The position numbers were made by a program, and so were the translations under genes. Shown here one piece after another: positions 1-9,333 of a stretch of DNA of 64,000 bases. Location: the NCBI GenBank assembly GCA_033030425.1, contig JAUFSD010000012.1:1-64000 (forward strand). The letters run 5' to 3'. The first letter of the stretch is position 1, and each line of letters starts with the position of its first letter. The notes below the pieces were generated by a model. That model worked only from the letters and a program-made list of their open reading frames with translations, was not told the DNA's origin and did not search any database. This DNA is from Verpa conica (Eukaryota; Ascomycota; Pezizomycetes; Pezizales; Morchellaceae).

Positions 1-527
1 TGTAATGCAGGGGTACCCCTGGATTACATGGGTCGTCTAAATTTTAACCCTAGCGCCCGGAGCGGATTGCTGTATTAGGAAGGAGTAAACCCCTGTCTAT
101 TCATGCACTCCGCCCCGCCCCCACACTGTGCCGAGGCGCGTAGCGTACGCATGTAATTCCCACGCACTGTCCACGTCATCTTTATTTAACCGAGATTAGA
201 TTAACACACCCACTCGGTTGGACAAATTACCCTAACGGGTAACTCTTCCAACCGATGGGACAACAACTCCCGGACCGAGGTCCGGGGGCCCTGTCCCACA
301 GGTGTGACGCATCTCCCTCGGCCCAACGGGGATCCGACCGGAAACTTTTATTTCCGTGCTTCCACAGGTATGTTATTATATATACCGCCCCTTCGCTGAT
401 TGAGGAGTATAGAAATTATACGAAACGCCATCGCTATTCCACAGTAGCAAACCGTCTCAGCGCAAGTTATTCTTTACTCCTTCCCCATCCTATCTATATA
501 AAAAAGCTTCGCTTTTTTACACTTACA
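1..527 (+). repeat. Left pseudo-LTR of the PLE
   Basis: Matches 3782-4401 from the first base down to the shared ACACTTACA at its end. It opens with a near-perfect 28-bp palindrome centred on GGGGTACCCC. Further in are nested inverted repeats: GGTTGG...CCAACC around TTACCC...GGGTAA (about 218-260), and GGGACA...TGTCCC enclosing CCCGGACC...GGTCCGGG (about 258-300). An A-rich/T-rich hairpin, AAAAAAG...CTTTTTT, sits near the 3' end (about 500-518). Compared with the right copy it lacks one ~98-bp segment and differs around 120-165. A strongly folded RNA is expected. Confidence 0.85.
391..466 (+). ncRNA. Hammerhead-ribozyme-like motif, left copy
   Basis: Type I topology. Stem I pairs 391-399 (CTTCGCTGA) with 457-466 (TCAGCGCAAG), with one bulged C at 463. 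The core strand 400-406 reads TTGAGGA, stem II is GTATA/TATAC (407-411 with 417-421) with a 5-nt loop, and GAAA follows at 422-425. Stem III closes with ACG (425-427) against CGT (453-455) and contains an inner GCTA/TAGC hairpin. The predicted cleavage site is after C456, in the GTC context. The core matches the consensus CTGANGA except that the invariant C3 is T, so cleavage may be weak or absent. Hammerheads in pseudo-LTRs are an established feature of Penelope-like elements; activity here is inference. Confidence 0.7.
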
Positions 528-552
528 GCCTTTATACACGGATACTTTAAAC

Positions 553-3500
553 ATGACGAACTACCAATCACTCAACCAACACTCACTCTTCTCACGGGCC
601 GTCAGCCCTACTGCCATCGCCGCAGCACTCCACTCCCAAGAATCAGGAAAGCATACCCTGTTCGGAGCCATCTCGGTAGCGTCATCACTGGGAGATGTAC
701 TTGAGACTATCCCGATCACATACCGAGACGCGCTCAAGAAAGGCTTGAGGGAATTACAGGATACCACCGAGAAATTGGGGAATTCTGAAATTACCCTCGA
801 TAAGCTCATTGCTCACAGACGCAACGGTACTTGGCCACCAGCCATACTCGGAATGCATAATCCTTATGATAGCATTCAAGTGAGCGCCGAGTATAAGACC
901 ACTGCCCTGAATGAAATTTCAACATGGTCTGCAGACTGGGAAAAATCGAGGAAGACGGCACTTGATAACTTTATCAAGATAAAGACTTCCGAGATCGCTT
1001 TCATCTACAGACGGTTGTCGCCGGCCAATTACCACCCGGTCCTCACTAGCATCGTGAACGATGCTTATGAAGGATTGAAGAAATTGCATTCAGTTCAAGC
1101 AATAGACTTAGACGGGGATACCAGTCTAACGTTTGACTACCCGAAGTTTGTCGATGCAGACTATGCCCTGCAGAATCGAGTATTGAAAGACATTGCGGCC
1201 AAAATCATAGACCTAGCACGGGCAAAGTCTTTGACGAAAAGGAGGGAACTCCATTCCAAAGCCCAAGTAGTAAAGGAGCAAAACCTCGATAAATCCAAGC
1301 CTATAGTGGAAGATCTTCGGAAAACCATAATGCTTGAGGTTCGCTCAGCGCTTCAGTCCCAACAGGCTAAAGCCAATACTCCAAAAGTAAGTCGAAGAGG
1401 CCCCGTTACAGATTTATCTGTGAAAACTCCCAAAACTTACAAAACCACAGGCAAAAGACAAAGGGAAGTCGAAGCCGAAGGGAGTATCAAAAGGCCCCGC
1501 TCCGAACCCCAATTCGAAGCGTCAACAGAGGAAGCGGAAACGCGAATCTCAGGCCACCGTCCGGATAGACGACAAGAAGAAACAGAAACAGTAGTTAGAA
1601 GTAAGCACTTCCATCCACTTATCCCCTCTTCACTGCCAAAAGAAATACTTACATTGTCTTCTGAAACAATTAAGTCTATCTTTCTTGCTAGGACACCAAT
1701 TGCTATATTGGCCGCCCGTGGAAAGCGAGATATGATACATGTGGGACCAAACGTTGGAGATGTACCGGAATATGTACTTAATCTAAGCGGACTGGGTTCC
1801 AGATTTCTTTTCTTTAAAAAACAAAACAATAATCTCCCATTATTATCGTTCCTTGATTTATGTCGAAGAATTAGATGGAAACATCACTTCGTATATAATA
1901 TTGAAACAGAACAACCTTATGATCCCAAATTCCCGGTCACGTCTTCTAACGAAGAAGGACCAGAATTTGTCTGGTTGGAGTCGTCACTAGCTGCAGGACA
2001 GGCCGAGTTGCAAAAACAACTGAGCGTCATACCTAAAGCCACACCGCAAGCATACCCTAGACATGGGAGCAACGCGAAAAAAGCTCGTCAGTGGTTATTT
2101 AAACATGGTTTAATGATCAAACCCACGGATAAAAACCTAGGCAATGCCATCTTTCTGTCTAGTTGGTATCATGAGCAGGTCTTAGTACACTTAAACTCCC
2201 CAATCTTTACCAAATGTAAGTTTGGAGTTACTTTTGATGTATCAGACATTACCCACATTATACATAAGACTCGAACGGAGCTGGGACTAGATAAAAATAT
2301 TTTTTCGAAACCACACAAAGCTCTTACACCTCAAATGGTTGCATTCTTGCGAGAAGGACTGGTAAATTTCGATTATACCAAAGAGGACTCTAGCCATCGA
2401 TTTCCTACATTTCATGGCATCCCGAAGGTTCATAAGAACCCTTGGAAGTTGAGACCGATTGTCCCATGCCATAGCTACCCGCTGGCAAATGCTTCTAAAG
2501 TCTTAAGTCACTTTCTCAAGCCTATCTTAGGCAGTCACTCTTCGATCCTCACATCGTCCAAAGAGCTGGCGGAGTATCTTCTTACTCTTGAGTTAGACCC
2601 GACGAAGAAATACTGGATTTGTAGCGGTGACGTCACCGCTATGTACCCAAGTATACCTCGTGCCGCCGCACATGAAACTGTGGCAACTCTGGCACGTCTT
2701 CATTATGGGGACACACCGGAGTCTGATTTAATCACCAGACTCCTCCCCGTGTCGGATAACTACCTGATGTTTCAATACAACGGAGAATTCTACTATCAAA
2801 ACGATGGTTTAGCGATGGGAATACCTGCAGCGCCTGACGTTGCAAATCTCTATTGCGCATACTTTGAACAAAGGTTTGCACATGAATTCTTTCTCTATAA
2901 GCGTTACATTGATGATGTCTTAGTCATCGTGGAAGCAGCCACAAAGGAAGCAGCGCTAAAAAAAGTTAGAGACACATGCGTGTATCAGGACCTGGAAATT
3001 ACATGGGAAATGGAGGGGGTGCACGCGCACTTTCTGGATTTAAACATAAGTCTAGAGGGAGGTATGATTAACTTCTCCCCTTATCGCAAGCCATTAAACC
3101 ATTTCGAAAGAATCCCATTCTCATCTTCACACCCCTTGTGGGTTAAGAAGAGCGCCTTCATAGGCGAGATGAGTAGGATAGCCCGATTGTGTAAGTGGGA
3201 AACCACATACATTAAAGAGATTCAAGATATGAAGGATATATACTTATCTCGTGGTTATCCGATACCAGTATTAAAATCATGGATTAAAGCCGAAATAGTA
3301 AAGCGATGGATTGGTAGATACAGCAAAACGGAGAAAGAGAAGAATCATGCGCTTTGGCTTAAAAGTGAATATAATACGGTATGGGATCATATAGATACCA
3401 AGAAAATAGGGGAAGCAATGCAAAAAGAAGCTAATAGTTGGCATCCTGAAAACCCAGATGCCCACCCAATTGCTTTTGACGATATCCGTACAAGTTACAA

Positions 3501-3723
3501 AAGGACTAAAAACCTTATGGACTTTACGAATGACTGGTCTAAGAAAGTCTTATCGGCTTACCAGGTTGTCCATGCCCCCCTCGAGGAAATAGATTTATCC
3601 CTGGATGAAGCTACTTTCTTGGAAAACGAAGAAGAATCTGACGATGGCGATGATACTCTAGTATACGAACCATTACGTCCTTTTGGTCAAGGACTAAGTC
3701 ACCATATCACGGATAACACATGA
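553..3723 (+). CDS. PLE reverse transcriptase, no GIY-YIG domain
   Basis: 1056-aa intron-free ORF starting 26 bp after the left pseudo-LTR. It copies element RNA into DNA. Residues about 1-300 form a helical N-terminal region, followed by a basic stretch near 298-320 (KRQREVEAEGSIKRPRSE) that could be a nuclear signal. The RT core includes the first catalytic Asp region with TAMYPSIP (about 695), GLAMGIPAAP (752-761), the catalytic YIDD box (785-788) and HFLDLNISL downstream. Next comes the thumb motif SSSHPLWVKKSAFIGEM, where the hydrophobic/basic pattern is typical of Penelope-like RTs. The acidic C-terminal tail has no GIY-YIG nuclease, so integration probably relies on free 3' ends such as telomeres, as proposed for related elements. 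No frameshift or stop is seen. Confidence 0.88.
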   Translation: MTNYQSLNQHSLFSRAVSPTAIAAALHSQESGKHTLFGAISVASSLGDVLETIPITYRDALKKGLRELQDTTEKLGNSEITLDKLIAHRRNGTWPPAILGMHNPYDSIQVSAEYKTTALNEISTWSADWEKSRKTALDNFIKIKTSEIAFIYRRLSPANYHPVLTSIVNDAYEGLKKLHSVQAIDLDGDTSLTFDYPKFVDADYALQNRVLKDIAAKIIDLARAKSLTKRRELHSKAQVVKEQNLDKSKPIVEDLRKTIMLEVRSALQSQQAKANTPKVSRRGPVTDLSVKTPKTYKTTGKRQREVEAEGSIKRPRSEPQFEASTEEAETRISGHRPDRRQEETETVVRSKHFHPLIPSSLPKEILTLSSETIKSIFLARTPIAILAARGKRDMIHVGPNVGDVPEYVLNLSGLGSRFLFFKKQNNNLPLLSFLDLCRRIRWKHHFVYNIETEQPYDPKFPVTSSNEEGPEFVWLESSLAAGQAELQKQLSVIPKATPQAYPRHGSNAKKARQWLFKHGLMIKPTDKNLGNAIFLSSWYHEQVLVHLNSPIFTKCKFGVTFDVSDITHIIHKTRTELGLDKNIFSKPHKALTPQMVAFLREGLVNFDYTKEDSSHRFPTFHGIPKVHKNPWKLRPIVPCHSYPLANASKVLSHFLKPILGSHSSILTSSKELAEYLLTLELDPTKKYWICSGDVTAMYPSIPRAAAHETVATLARLHYGDTPESDLITRLLPVSDNYLMFQYNGEFYYQNDGLAMGIPAAPDVANLYCAYFEQRFAHEFFLYKRYIDDVLVIVEAATKEAALKKVRDTCVYQDLEITWEMEGVHAHFLDLNISLEGGMINFSPYRKPLNHFERIPFSSSHPLWVKKSAFIGEMSRIARLCKWETTYIKEIQDMKDIYLSRGYPIPVLKSWIKAEIVKRWIGRYSKTEKEKNHALWLKSEYNTVWDHIDTKKIGEAMQKEANSWHPENPDAHPIAFDDIRTSYKRTKNLMDFTNDWSKKVLSAYQVVHAPLEEIDLSLDEATFLENEEESDDGDDTLVYEPLRPFGQGLSHHITDNT

Positions 3724-4078
3724 TGTTCCGTGGACTGCGGTTAAGGGTATGAGTTCGAAACTCTAACCCTCGCTAACCTAATGTAATGCAGGGGTACCCC
3801 TGTATTACATGGGTCGGCTAAATATTAACCCTAGCGCCCGGAGCGGACTGCTGTATTAGGAAGGAGTAAACCCCTGTCTATGCATGCACTCCGCCCCGCC
3901 CCCACACCCGGGGTGGCGTAGTGCATGCATAGACCCCACGCACTGTCCACGTCATCTTTATTAACCGAGATTAGATTAACACACCCACTCGGTTGGATGA
4001 ATTACCCTAACGGGTAACTCTCCCAACCGACGGGACAACAACTCCCGGACCGCGGTCCGGGGGCCCTGTCCCACAGGT

Positions 4079-4176
4079 ATGTGACGTCAAGATTCTTACG
4101 GATCCAGAAGGACATGCAGCCCCTGAGTAGTTTTAGTAGTTCTGCCTACTAACGAAACCGGTATGTCACTCTGTGC
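4079..4176 (+). other. 98-bp segment present only in the right pseudo-LTR, with intron-like signals
   Basis: Left copy reads CCACAGGTGTGACGCATC; the right copy has about 98 extra bases between CCACAGGT and GTGACGCATC. The segment opens with the 5' splice-like sequence GTATGT and contains a perfect TACTAAC branch site near 4147-4153, but the next candidate acceptor (CCACAG) is about 90 bp further on, outside the segment. GTGACG occurs at both ends, so a deletion between short repeats could also explain the left copy. Confidence 0.5.
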
Positions 4177-4263
4177 GTGACGCATCTCCCTCGGCCCAAC
4201 GGGGATCCGACCGGAAACTCTTATTTCCGTGCTTCCACAGGTATGTTATTATATATACCGCCC

Positions 4264-4339
4264 CTTCGCTGATTGAGGAGTATAGAAATTATACGAAACG
4301 CCATCGCTATTCCACAGTAGCAAACCGTCTCAGCGCAAG
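4264..4339 (+). ncRNA. Hammerhead-ribozyme-like motif, right copy
   Basis: All 76 bases are identical to 391-466, so stems I, II and III, the TTGAGGA core with T at the C3 position, GAAA and the GTC cleavage context are the same. Predicted cleavage is after C4329. Two co-oriented copies flanking the ORF would let self-cleavage release a unit-length RNA from a longer transcript. Confidence 0.7.
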
Positions 4340-4401
4340 TTATTCTTTACTCCTTCCCCATCCTATCTATATAAAAAAGCTTCGCTTTTTTACACTTACA
4401 A

Positions 4402-6619
4402 CATCACAATGGCCAGGACGAGCCTTTTTACAAAAAGGGAAAGGAGAGTAAGCCTACGTTTACCATGGCCCAAACCGATATTAACAGTAGGCAAATAACA
4501 AACCCACGCCCAAGAAAGCTGGATTTATGTGTAGCCATGTCTAACAAATTCCCAAAGACTTCTCAGCACACCTAAATTACGTAAGAGTCAATAACAAAAC
4601 ATTGGATTGTTACAAAAATAAGAACAAGATTCACAGATGCCAAATAATAGGTAGGCTTACAACTAGGGAAGTTTTTTGTGCTGGGGGGCTCCGGGAACTT
4701 GTTAGACATGGCGGTGCCTAGTTTGATATTATTACTGTTTTGTATCCGTCTCTTTTCCCATCATTATCTTTAGTGCGATTACAATAGCCTCACGATTCAA
4801 TCAATGCAGGTGAATAATCAATCAATCCAGTCTCATAAGCAGGACAGGACTCGAGCATTACTATTTACAATATCAGAACATCCTTCTCGCAGTGATCACC
4901 GAAGCGTTCTCGCTTCCTACATAGCTAATATGTTCTAGGTTGTCGTACATGGCGCCCAGGAAGATATTGCCTATTCCATCAGGGACGAAGCGCCGGCACT
5001 AGTACATACCAACCCTTACCAGATAGTGATAAATAATCTCGCGCGGTACATAAGGTTATTAAAGTTAGCCTTTTCCTGGTTTAACTATTACCCCCCTGCT
5101 AGCATACGGTCCTACGCGAATGGCATGCAGCTAGTATTTCCCGAGTGTGTGATTATTGGGTTACGGTACCCGGGTGCACGGATTGGGCTACATATAGTCA
5201 GGGTATTCCCATACATCCCTGCCCCTGACAATTCTATGTCTAAGACAAGTTTCGATGAGATGGATGTTCCCAATTCAAGTTTCTACCTAGCCTAGAGTCT
5301 TTTCTATGGTTGTGTCCTTGATAGAAAATCACCAGTCTACCGCCTCCTTGCATACCATCGGCTGGTAGTTGGAGGTGTAACATCCGATTTCTGCTATGAA
5401 TGTACCTATTTGGTAATTATGCCTAGGGTAGGCTATAAGCTTGTTTTTTTATTTATTTCCGCTGCTTCGGTTAATCGATAGGTACTAATTGCCAAAAGCT
5501 GAAAAACCAAGAATCAAGACTGCTAATGGGACTACGGGCGAGACTCACTGCCCACTAGTCGGTGCTCCCAACTCATAACCGCGAACTAGAGACTAGATAC
5601 AAAGCCACTATTACGCTAATCTCCCCCACATCTACCACCAGAGTATCAATTCCCCAGCCGTCTAATTATATTACCCCCCTACTCTATTGCCATTCTACCC
5701 AGTTTAGAATACGAGTGTGAAACCGCGATATAATGCCTCAAAATGTGGCTGCCGCAAGTATATACTACAATGACTAGCGTACCATTGCAAACTATTCTTA
5801 TGATTACATATAATCTGCCAGTGGGTGTTTGTAGCTTTTTTCGAAAGCGTCTGTCTTGAATCTATATATTTGATGAGTGATACCGGTGGCTTGAAAGCTT
5901 AGTGGATAGAAGGGTCATGGTTGGACAGATTCTGAGGGTGGCGTTTATATAACCAGAAGAGGAAGGTTGTAACCTCACTCACCTATTGCCGTGGATTAGT
6001 TAGTGTGTTGAACTATGATAGTACCCTTGTAATGTAATCAGGGCCGAATAGTTAGGATATCATGGCGCTGTAGTCATGTGGTTAGGTGATTTACTGATTT
6101 GGGGGCCCGGGGAGTGGGGGGGAGGTAGATCGAGCTGGGTTGGTTATGGATGGTGTAAGGTACTACGTATTGGCTGAGTATTGGAAATTCTTCTAACTAC
6201 CATAATTTAACTGTTTGGCGGTGCTGTAGGATGTTTATACTTATCAGATATCGTATCTAATATTAAGTCGAGCCTCAAGAGCGAATAATATTGAGGTCTT
6301 GTGTTGGGTGCGCACTATACACCAGCTCACCGTTCAATCAACTCTATTGCAATCCTAATCCTCCCTCGAGCCTTGCTCTCTCTGGTCCGGATATAGCTGA
6401 TCTGAGACCAGAGATAGTGAATTTCCCGAGTAGATACAGTGGCCCTACCACCCCAGTCACACCCGAACGCCCCGTAGGAGCCAATAACACTCTACACCAT
6501 ATGACTACACCTTTTAGGGGCACCCTCGACGGTATCTTTCGGGTGGCTTGTAGATTTGACGATACTCTACGGCACTTTACCACACCCCGGGAACAGACCG
6601 GATACTACCCTTCAAAGCA
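4402..6619. other. Intergenic, no gene seen
   Basis: AT-rich sequence right of the retroelement. Short ORFs (for example 5026-5295 and 6291-6698) have no recognisable domain, signal peptide or splice pattern. The stretch upstream of 6745 is the promoter of the small secreted protein. Confidence 0.6.
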
Positions 6620-6627
6620 TATAAAAA
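6620..6627 (+). promoter_or_regulatory. TATA box of the small secreted protein gene
   Basis: TATAAAAA 118 bp upstream of the ATG at 6745, followed by a CT-rich leader, as in highly expressed fungal genes. Confidence 0.6.
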
Positions 6628-6744
6628 GCCCCTCTACCCCGTCTATATCCCCTCACAATCTCCTCCATTGTCCTCAATCCTCTCTATACTTCCCCTAACT
6701 ACTTCACCCTACCATTAATTTCAACTACCACTCCACCTACAATC

Positions 6745-7338
6745 ATGCACTTCTCTCTCCTCCCCCTCATCCCCCTCACAACCTTCCTCACCACCACCCT
6801 CGCCGTTGATATCCGCTTCTGGCACAATACCTACGCTTGTGGTGGCAACAACGCCTATGCCGATGTCTTCTTGAACGCCAAATCATTTACCTGCTACTCC
6901 ACCAACTCCGACTGCCACGGGGTCCAATTCAACGGCGTTCCCTCCGGTAACAAAGGCCAAGTCTACACCAACCAAGGCTGCTCCGCCTTTAACCAGGGTG
7001 GCGGCAGCGGTGACTACTGTCTCAGCAATGGGTTTGTGAGAAGCGCGAATTGGTTTTATCCGTATAAATTGATGGTGAGGGATGAAGAGGGGGAAGAGGC
7101 TACCGGGGTGGAGTATGTCACACCAGAAGGCGTGACGAGGAGGGTCCTTTGTCAGCCGGGGCAGTGGGGGACGTATCATGCATTGATTGAAGCTGGTGAT
7201 TGGACCGCATTGGAGGCGGTGAGTGAGGGTGAGTAGTTCTGATTCAGTCAGGTAGTGGTTTAATGAGTAGGATAACTGACTAATTGTGTGGTAGTTACGA
7301 CGGCAACACCAGAGGATCAGGGGGTCACGCCGGCTTAG
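6745..7338 (+). CDS. Small secreted cysteine-containing protein, effector-like, unknown function
   Basis: Two exons, 6745-7228 and 7295-7338, give 175 aa. The intron 7229-7294 has GTGAGT, a CTGACTAAT branch region and GTGGTAG. An alternative donor at 7219 shifts the last residues, and reading through the intron ends at a stop soon after. The first ~20 residues form a signal peptide (MHFSLLPLIPLTTFLTTTLA), so the protein is likely secreted. Six cysteines in the mature part (near residues 32, 50, 57, 79, 92 and 140) could form three disulfides. The middle is rich in Gly, Asn and Ser, and the C-terminal third is acidic. I do not recognise a named family. Small size, signal peptide and cysteines resemble fungal effector-like secreted proteins, but that is a class description, not a function. 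Confidence 0.75.
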
Positions 7339-7680
7339 GATGGCTCTAGGAATTGTGGAGAGCTTTAGTTCGTATCAGTTAGGGTGATACTATTATGCGC
7401 TGTTATATTATAAAATACATTTGCAATTGCGTCTATACTTCTATACTTGTCTCCTTCATCGGAGATCTATATGTCTGAGTGCCCCTCGTATTGAGATGAT
7501 TCGTATTGGAAGCTCTAGACTCTTCGGGGGTTTAGAAAACCCTTTCTGACCAAAGAAATATGCTGTATTACCTGGGATCGATCATATAGAGCAGAAACTA
7601 CACTGCAACACACTTGAATCCATACAGCAGTGGATACTCTTACGGCAAACCCCCAGGAACAAACCCGCTTGTGGTATATG

Positions 7681-7692
7681 TTAGGGTTAGGG
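7681..7692 (+). repeat. Interstitial telomere-type repeat (TTAGGG)2
   Basis: Two exact TTAGGG units followed by TTT. TTAGGG is the usual telomere repeat of filamentous ascomycetes. Confidence 0.7.
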
Positions 7693-9286
7693 TTTACACT
7701 TTACTTATAAAATGATTGAATGAATTAATTATAAGTACCTAACTATTGAATAGTCACTCTATAAAATTTGTGTTTATAAGTCTATTCACCTTATAAGAAT
7801 ACATAGTTCGAACCAGAGCAGAGACCAGAGGGTTGACGATTGTTGGGGACGAGCTAAGAGAGCTGGGAGGGCATAGCAGTGACGAGGATGAGTGCGAGTA
7901 TGAGGGGGAAGAGTAGTAGAGAGCGGACCGAATGCGGATTTTATTATATAGGAGACATGTAGAAAGGAAAGGAGTTGTGTGAGAGAGTGTTTTTGGCTAG
8001 AGCATACGGCAGGATTGGAGGACTACCATAGCCACCAGGTTGCATGTAGTATATGAGGGGGGGGGAGAAAAAACATAGTTCACACCAGACAATGATTATT
8101 TTGTGCTCATTAATACTTCCCTACAAGAATGTTTGTTCACTACAATTCTTATTAGGGCAACTGTACTATGGATAGAGTCCGATAAAGTAGTTTTACAACA
8201 CCAAAACATTACCCAACAAGCGCCTATATTGTACCACATACAAAAAAACATCTAAAACAAATACAATTTTCAATGATAGAGTCAATTATTAGTCTATAGA
8301 AAAGGATATGTGTTAGTCATAAGATGCTATATGGAGGTGAATTTGTCCCATACCATGCTAAAGTGACAACTAGGTATTGGATTGTTCAAAGTTCCTTGAA
8401 AGGAGTAAATTCTACACGATCTAACTGAGCTATGCAACCTATTTGTTCATGTGTTTTTAAGAATCGGCGACGTTGCATCACTTTATCAAACCCGATACCC
8501 TTGCTGATTTACCATAGTTCACACAATTAGATACAAACCTACAGTTGTAGAGATAAATAAGTGGAAATTGTGAGCAGGTCTCTCAAAAGCTAGAGATCCG
8601 GGGTTGCTAATGCCTTCACCTCATTAATAATGGGGCAATATATCAGTAGACAGAGAGTTAAACTCGTCCTTAGAGGGTAGGTATATATCACGTTATCAAG
8701 CCCAAATTAGTTACCTGCTCATCACTATAAAGGTTAATGTAGTTAAATATACAAGCTCCGGCAGACTACTTAACTCGGAGGGATAGCTAGAGGCGGGTTT
8801 CAATGCCTTCTTCATATATATATGCCGCACTTCCGCACTTCCGCTGTATAGTATAATAGAGCTTGATTATTTGTATCTTGTGTTCCGCTGGAGTAGTTAA
8901 TCCTCGAAAACGTAGGCCTCTCGCCAGTAGGTAAATAAGTCTCGTGTCAGATTACAGTGGAGCCTCGATAGTAGCATACGGTTGGGAGCGGAACTTTTTA
9001 TGCTTATATCAAGGTTATGCCTTTAACAAGGTAGGCTCAGCGCCAAGAATATATTTTTTTTAGTGAAGAAATTTTGGTTATGGCCTGGCAGGGGGTGTCC
9101 CCCTATAAATCAAACCTCAGGAACCCCAAAAAACCGGAATATGTATGGAAAAAATGCACAAAAAATTAAACTTGTTACAGCTATCAAATATACCTATCTT
9201 ATACTTATATATGGAAGTGGAGGAACTGTTGACAGCACTGGACTCAGTACTAATTTAAGCATATTAGGCACGACAATCTAAAGCAT

Positions 9287-9333
9287 ATGCTACTAACAAG
9301 GTATGCTACTATCGAGTATGCTACTATCGAGGT
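9287..9333 (+). repeat. Triple tandem repeat, 15-16 bp unit
   Basis: Three consecutive copies of ATGCTACTATCGAGT, the first with AACAAGG in place of ATCGAG. No gene is nearby. Confidence 0.6.

Larger units (their letters stand above)
1..4401 (+). mobile_element. Penelope-like retroelement (PLE), endonuclease-deficient type, nearly complete
   Basis: A 5' pseudo-LTR (1-527), a single long reverse transcriptase ORF (553-3723) and a 3' pseudo-LTR (3782-4401) lie in the same orientation. The two terminal repeats are direct repeats and both carry a hammerhead-like ribozyme fold, an arrangement known for Penelope-like elements and not for true LTR retrotransposons. No integrase, protease, RNase H or GIY-YIG nuclease is visible, which points to the endonuclease-lacking branch (Athena/Coprina-like; Coprina is the fungal group). 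Position 1 matches the first base of the right-hand repeat exactly, so the window, and perhaps its contig, starts at the element edge and any upstream tandem copy or target duplication cannot be seen. The ORF is uninterrupted, so the copy looks young. Clade placement is from memory of the families and was not tested by a tree. Confidence 0.85.
3782..4401 (+). repeat. Right pseudo-LTR of the PLE
   Basis: Direct repeat of 1-527. It starts with the same 28-bp palindrome, here with a single mismatched pair. The hairpin CCCGGACCGCGGTCCGGG is a perfect 18-bp palindrome (about 4044-4062), against one mismatched pair in the left copy. It carries an extra ~98-bp segment (4079-4176). The last 200 bp, including the ribozyme-like motif, are almost identical to the left copy while the 3900-3935 part has diverged. 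That uneven divergence is expected if the two copies were not made from one template. Confidence 0.85.

Noticed and set aside
1..4401. Interpretation as an LTR retrotransposon
   Set aside because: No integrase, protease or RNase H, an RT of Penelope type, and ribozyme-bearing terminal repeats.
6291..6698. 135-aa plus-strand ORF with minus-strand partner before the small secreted protein
   Set aside because: It overlaps the TATA box and leader of the real gene, has low-complexity Pro/Thr content and no domain.
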